Assembly (NCBI GenBank): GCA_021815005.1
Contig: JAKAHL010000061.1
Location: forward strand, 1-8,963
Origin: Chloroflexota bacterium
Lineage (GTDB): Bacteria > Chloroflexota > Limnocylindria > Limnocylindrales > CSP1-4
DNA length: 8,963 bases
Direction of reading: 5' to 3'
The position numbers were made by a program, and so were the translations under genes. Shown one piece after another: positions 6,347 through 8,963 of the stretch. The stretch's first letter is position 1. The number at the start of each line of letters is the position of its first letter. The notes below the pieces were generated by a model. That model was not told where the DNA came from and ran no database searches. It was given only the letters and a program-made list of their open reading frames with translations.

Positions 6347-7650
6347 GGGAGGCACCCCGCCGCGCCGGCCGCGACCAGCGTGCTCAGCGGGCAGACGGCG
6401 GCGCGCGGGTAGTAGGGGCCCATGACCGCCTCCGTGGCCGCCGGGTCGTTGGCCCGGGTCACGAGACCGGGCGAGTTCGCGAAGCTCGGGTCCACCAGCA
6501 TGTCGCGGAGGGCGAGGATGTGGGTCGTGGCCGGCTGGGCAGCGGAGAACGGCAGGAACGTGGCGCCCGCGACGCCCTCGATCGCGGCCCGCTGCGCCTC
6601 GGTCCCCAGGACGATGGCATAGTCGCCTGCCGCGTCGAGCGTCACCTGGTCATCGGCGCGACAGCCGGCGTCCACCCCGCCGGATGGCGCGAGGTTCATC
6701 ACCGTCGGCAGCGCCCCGGTCGCGAGCGCCATGCACATCGACCAGTAGCGGACGTCCTCGCCGGCCGCGGGCCAGGGGGACGGGTGGTCGCCCGTGGCGT
6801 GCGTCAGCCCCCTGGCCCGGATCACCACCACGTCACCCGGCCCGGGCGGCGTGAGGTAGGCGAGGACGTACGGCGTGTCGGTGTTCGGCCCCAGCGTCCC
6901 GATGGTCGCCTTGAAGAACTGCAGCTGGCCCACGGGCTGCGTCGAGGCCGACGGGCTCGGCGCCGGCGTCTGCACCGCGGTCGGCGCGAACGACGAGGAC
7001 GGTCGTGGGGCGGTGAGGGGCGAGTAGAAGCTCGCGCACGGGGCGAGCGTCTGCGTGCTGCTGCCCTGCTCCAGCCGCATCGACGGCAGCGCGACCCGCG
7101 AGAAGTCGCCCCCGGCCGGGAGGTACACGCGGTACACGAGGAGCCCCTGCCCGCTCGTGGTCCCCGCGGGGGCGATCGGGAGCGTGTTCGCCTGGCCCGG
7201 CGCGACGTCCTCGCGGAGCGTCACCGTGTAGCGCCCGCCCGGCGCCGCCTGCTGCTGCCAGGGATTCACGCTGCCCGGGTCCGGGGCGATCTGGTAGTCG
7301 GTGAGCGCGGACCCCACGCCGTTGCGCGTGAACGGGCTGGCGTACGGCTGCGTGTAGACCTGCAGCGAGGCGTACCGCGCGTCGGGGAAGGATCCGGACA
7401 GGACGATCCGCAGGCCCGGCGCGATCGGGAAGGAATCGGTCCAGACCTGCTCCGCGGCGTCCAGGATCAGGGAGTTCGCCGTGGACAGGCTGAACGCCTC
7501 CGGCCAGGCGCACGCCTCCGTACCCGCCAGCGCGGGGCCTGCCGCCGATGCGGGCGCGCCGGGAGATGCCGTCGCCGCGGGCGAGCACGCCGCGACGAGC
7601 GCGAGGACGGCGAGCCCGAGTGCCGCGTGCCGCGTGCGGGTCGCGTCCAT
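6343..7650 (-). CDS. Two-domain lipoprotein of unknown function embedded in an ABC exporter operon
   Basis: A 435-residue exported lipoprotein. The signal peptide is basic (RTRH) then hydrophobic and ends in the lipobox LVAAC, so Cys22 would be lipidated and the protein anchored outside the cytoplasmic membrane. A short Ala/Ser/Pro/Gly spacer (23-42) precedes a beta-rich N-domain (about 45-210), with GSFPDARYASLQVYT (86-100), DYQIAPDPGSVNPW (118-131) and GLLVYRVYLPAGGDFS (169-184). A Pro/Ser/Thr linker (212-240) leads to a C-domain (about 241-435) with GEDVRYWSMCMA (297-308), DYAIVLGT (343-350) and VMGPYYPRAAVC (409-420). There are six further cysteines (47, 205, 306, 330, 420, 433), enough for three disulfides. 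I see no catalytic motif and cannot name the family. Its ATG shares one base with the previous stop (TGATG) and its stop overlaps the permease start, so it is probably made in step with the exporter. It may be a capture, chaperone or target protein. Confidence 0.8.
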   Translation of the reverse strand: MDATRTRHAALGLAVLALVAACSPAATASPGAPASAAGPALAGTEACAWPEAFSLSTANSLILDAAEQVWTDSFPIAPGLRIVLSGSFPDARYASLQVYTQPYASPFTRNGVGSALTDYQIAPDPGSVNPWQQQAAPGGRYTVTLREDVAPGQANTLPIAPAGTTSGQGLLVYRVYLPAGGDFSRVALPSMRLEQGSSTQTLAPCASFYSPLTAPRPSSSFAPTAVQTPAPSPSASTQPVGQLQFFKATIGTLGPNTDTPYVLAYLTPPGPGDVVVIRARGLTHATGDHPSPWPAAGEDVRYWSMCMALATGALPTVMNLAPSGGVDAGCRADDQVTLDAAGDYAIVLGTEAQRAAIEGVAGATFLPFSAAQPATTHILALRDMLVDPSFANSPGLVTRANDPAATEAVMGPYYPRAAVCPLSTLVAAGAAGCLP

Positions 7651-7808
7651 CAGCCCCTCAGGACCAGGGCGAAGAGGGCCGTGACCGCGAGCACCGCGTA
7701 GCCGGCCACCGCGACCGGGTTGCCCCAGGGACGGCGGCGGTTCACCCGGCCGGCCACGATCAGGATCACGGCGACGATGACCGGCAGGGCCAGGATCGGG
7801 TCACGCAT
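7650..7808 (-). CDS. 52-aa two-helix membrane protein between the ABC ATPase and the lipoprotein
   Basis: A small uncharacterised membrane protein. A first helix at about 5-20 (ILALPVIVAVILIVAG) is followed by a basic turn RVNRRRPWGN (21-30) and a second helix at about 31-50. Both termini are probably cytoplasmic. The frame is open further upstream, but ATG 7808 is chosen because it overlaps the ATPase stop by 8 bp (ATGCGTGA) and removes a Trp/Cys/Arg-rich, non-protein-like lead. The stop at 7650 shares one base with the lipoprotein ATG. It aligns to the 57-aa protein encoded at 5122-4949 at a constant offset of five residues with about 16 identities, so the two look like paralogues. It is plausibly a small subunit or spacer of the ABC complex. 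No named family is recognised. Confidence 0.7.
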   Translation of the reverse strand: MRDPILALPVIVAVILIVAGRVNRRRPWGNPVAVAGYAVLAVTALFALVLRG

Positions 7809-8736
7809 GGCTCGCCACCTGCGACAGCTGGCTGTCCCCCACAACATCGCGGAACACCTCGACGAGGCTGGCCTCCGCTCGCCGGAACTCCCGCACCGGG
7901 CCGGTCGCCAGCGCCGTTCGCAGGACCGCCTGGTCGTCCGCCCCGTCGCCCAGCTCGAGCAGCATGCGGCTGCCGTCCGCTCGCAATGAGGAGACGCCCT
8001 TTAGGCCCTCGAGCCAGCCCGGCAGTGCGCCCGGCGCATCGACCCACAGCCTCCTTGGGCCCTCCCGCCGCAGCTCGGCCACCGTGCCGCAGGCGACGAG
8101 GCGGCCGTGGTCGATGATCCCGACCCGGTCGCAGATCCGCTCGACGAGGTCCAGCTCGTGGCTGGAGAAGACGACCGCGACGCCCGCATCGGCGCGCTCG
8201 CGCAGCACGCCCGTCATCACGTCGAGGGCCACCGGGTCGAGCCCCGAGAACGGCTCGTCGAGCACCAGGACCTCGGGCGCGCAGACGAGGGCCGCGGCGA
8301 GCTGCATCCGCTGCTGGTTGCCGTGGCTCAGGGCCTGGAGCTCGTCGTAGCGGCGGTCCGCGAGGCCGAACCGCCCGAGCCAGTCAGCGGCCGCCCGTCG
8401 CGCGTCCGCGCCGGCCATGCCGTGGAGCTCGCCCAGGTAGACCAGCTGCTCGAGCAGGCGCATCTTGGGGTAAAGGCCGCGCTCCTCGGGCATGTACCCG
8501 ATGCGGCGGCGGCTGGCGGCGTCGAGCGGGGCGCCGCCCCAGCGGACCTCGCCCTCGTCCGCGCTCAGCACCCCGAGCACGATCCGCATCGTGGTCGTCT
8601 TGCCCGCGCCGTTGCGGCCCACGAAGCCGAACAGCTCGCCGGCGCGCACGTCGAACGCGAGGCGCTCGAGAGCCACCAGCTCGCCGTAGCGCTTCGAGAC
8701 CCCGTCGATCTCCAGGGCTCGAGCGTCGCCGTTCAT
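7801..8736 (-). CDS. ABC transporter ATP-binding protein (NatA/YhaQ-like)
   Basis: A 311-residue ATPase, full length for this class, which should power the ABC-2 permease of the same cassette from the cytoplasmic face. Walker A is GRNGAGKT (40-47). The Q-loop region is IGYMPEERGLYPKM (79-92), with the PEERGLY form typical of YhaQ-type proteins. The signature is LSHGNQQR (136-143), a variant of LSGGQ of the LSxGNQQ type. Walker B is VLVLDEP (156-162), the D-loop SGLDP (164-168), and the switch His is His193 in SSHELD. Residues from about 225 on form the extra C-terminal domain found in ABC-2 exporter ATPases. ATG 8736 follows a GAAGG by 4 nt, a slightly short but usable SD spacing. It is the first gene of the cassette. 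The family call is secure. NatA-like sodium export and drug or peptide export are equally open. Confidence 0.95.
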   Translation of the reverse strand: MNGDARALEIDGVSKRYGELVALERLAFDVRAGELFGFVGRNGAGKTTTMRIVLGVLSADEGEVRWGGAPLDAASRRRIGYMPEERGLYPKMRLLEQLVYLGELHGMAGADARRAAADWLGRFGLADRRYDELQALSHGNQQRMQLAAALVCAPEVLVLDEPFSGLDPVALDVMTGVLRERADAGVAVVFSSHELDLVERICDRVGIIDHGRLVACGTVAELRREGPRRLWVDAPGALPGWLEGLKGVSSLRADGSRMLLELGDGADDQAVLRTALATGPVREFRRAEASLVEVFRDVVGDSQLSQVASHA

Positions 8737-8911
8737 CTCGCCTTCGTTGTGGACGCGGTACGCGCATGGGCCGCGGGCGGCCGCGTGGGGCCGCGCACGC
8801 GCCTCGCCGAGGATACTCCCCCCGCCTGCGGCGATCCTGAGAGCGAGCGCCCCCGGCCTGGCCCCGGCCGCCTCCCCGGCCGCCTCCCGGGCCCCGGCCC
8901 CAGCCCCGCCC
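8737..8911. other. GC-rich spacer upstream of the ABC cassette with inverted and tandem repeats
   Basis: It should hold the promoter of the minus-strand cassette. The only AT-containing hexamer resembling a -10 on that strand is TATCCT (8815-8810), with no convincing -35, so this is a weak guess. Inverted repeats are seen at 8769-8782 (GGCCGC-GG-GCGGCC) and at 8783-8800 (GCGTG, 8-nt gap, CACGC). The 12-mer CCCCGGCCGCCT is present twice in tandem at 8862-8885. No convincing coding frame is seen inside. Confidence 0.4.
8862..8888. repeat. Tandem 12-bp repeat, two full copies plus 3 bp
   Basis: CCCCGGCCGCCT is repeated perfectly at 8862-8873 and 8874-8885, and a third copy begins with CCC. It is short and of very low complexity, probably from replication slippage in GC-rich spacer DNA. 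No function can be assigned. Confidence 0.6.
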
Positions 8912-8963
8912 TCAGCCGCCGGCTGCCCGTCGCAGGCGCTCGAGCTCGCGCCGCAGGCGCTTG
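8912..8963 (-). CDS. Possible C-terminal end of another minus-strand gene (truncated by window)
   Basis: Read on the minus strand, 16 codons (KRLRRELERLRRAAGG) precede a TGA at 8914-8912. The heptad-like spacing of Leu among Arg/Glu looks like the tail of a basic coiled coil, and the third codon positions are G or C throughout except the CGA and GCA codons near the end. That is compatible with a real gene, but 16 codons are too few to be sure or to name a family. If real, it lies upstream of the ABC cassette in the same orientation, with a 175-bp gap. Confidence 0.35.
   Translation of the reverse strand, partial: KRLRRELERLRRAAGG

Noticed and set aside
5541..6425. A 294-codon plus-strand frame opposite the permease
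   Set aside because: It is Thr/Arg/Ala/Pro-rich with no motif and is antisense to clear ABC-2 permease motifs.
6337..7701. A 454-codon plus-strand frame opposite the lipoprotein
   Set aside because: It is Arg-rich with no signal or domain. The minus-strand reading has a lipobox, domains and operon overlaps.

Overview
The window is very GC-rich, by eye well above 70%, with G/C at almost every third codon position. Stops are mostly TGA with two TAG, starts are ATG or GTG, and genes overlap heavily. One gene appears to have a leaderless GTG start behind a TANNNT-type -10 box. This fits a free-living high-GC bacterium such as an actinobacterium or a Chloroflexota lineage. Nothing seen, such as an rRNA or a lineage-specific gene, decides between them. 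No tRNA, rRNA, CRISPR array, transposase or phage gene is visible.

Left half, plus strand (1-4906): an amino-sugar utilisation block. It starts inside nagA (N-acetylglucosamine-6-phosphate deacetylase). Next, overlapping by ATGA, is a 500-aa ROK-superfamily protein with an unrecognised N-terminal domain of about 170 residues and no ROK zinc motif. After about 40 bp comes a NagC/Mlc-type ROK repressor with an intact N-terminal helix-turn-helix and zinc motif. A 12-TM-type MFS transporter follows behind its own probable promoter. The inferred logic is that the MFS protein may move a sugar, the ROK enzyme may phosphorylate it, NagA deacetylates GlcNAc-6-P, and the ROK regulator senses the sugar. 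The sugar specificity is not shown by the sequence.

Right half, minus strand (8736-4949): a compact five-gene cassette. In transcription order it encodes a NatA/YhaQ-type ABC ATPase, a 52-aa two-helix membrane protein, a 435-aa two-domain lipoprotein of unknown function, a NatB/YhaP-type ABC-2 permease, and a 57-aa two-helix membrane protein with a strong Shine-Dalgarno. The first four genes overlap end to start (ATGCGTGA, TGATG, GTGA). The two mini-proteins align without gaps and look like paralogues of each other. This cassette is the best candidate for something undescribed: an ABC exporter with a built-in lipoprotein and a pair of paralogous mini-membrane subunits.

The two halves converge at about 4907-4948, where a small GC hairpin could end transcription from both sides. 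The right edge (8737-8911) is a GC-rich spacer with inverted and tandem repeats. Beyond it is what may be the last 16 codons of another minus-strand gene.
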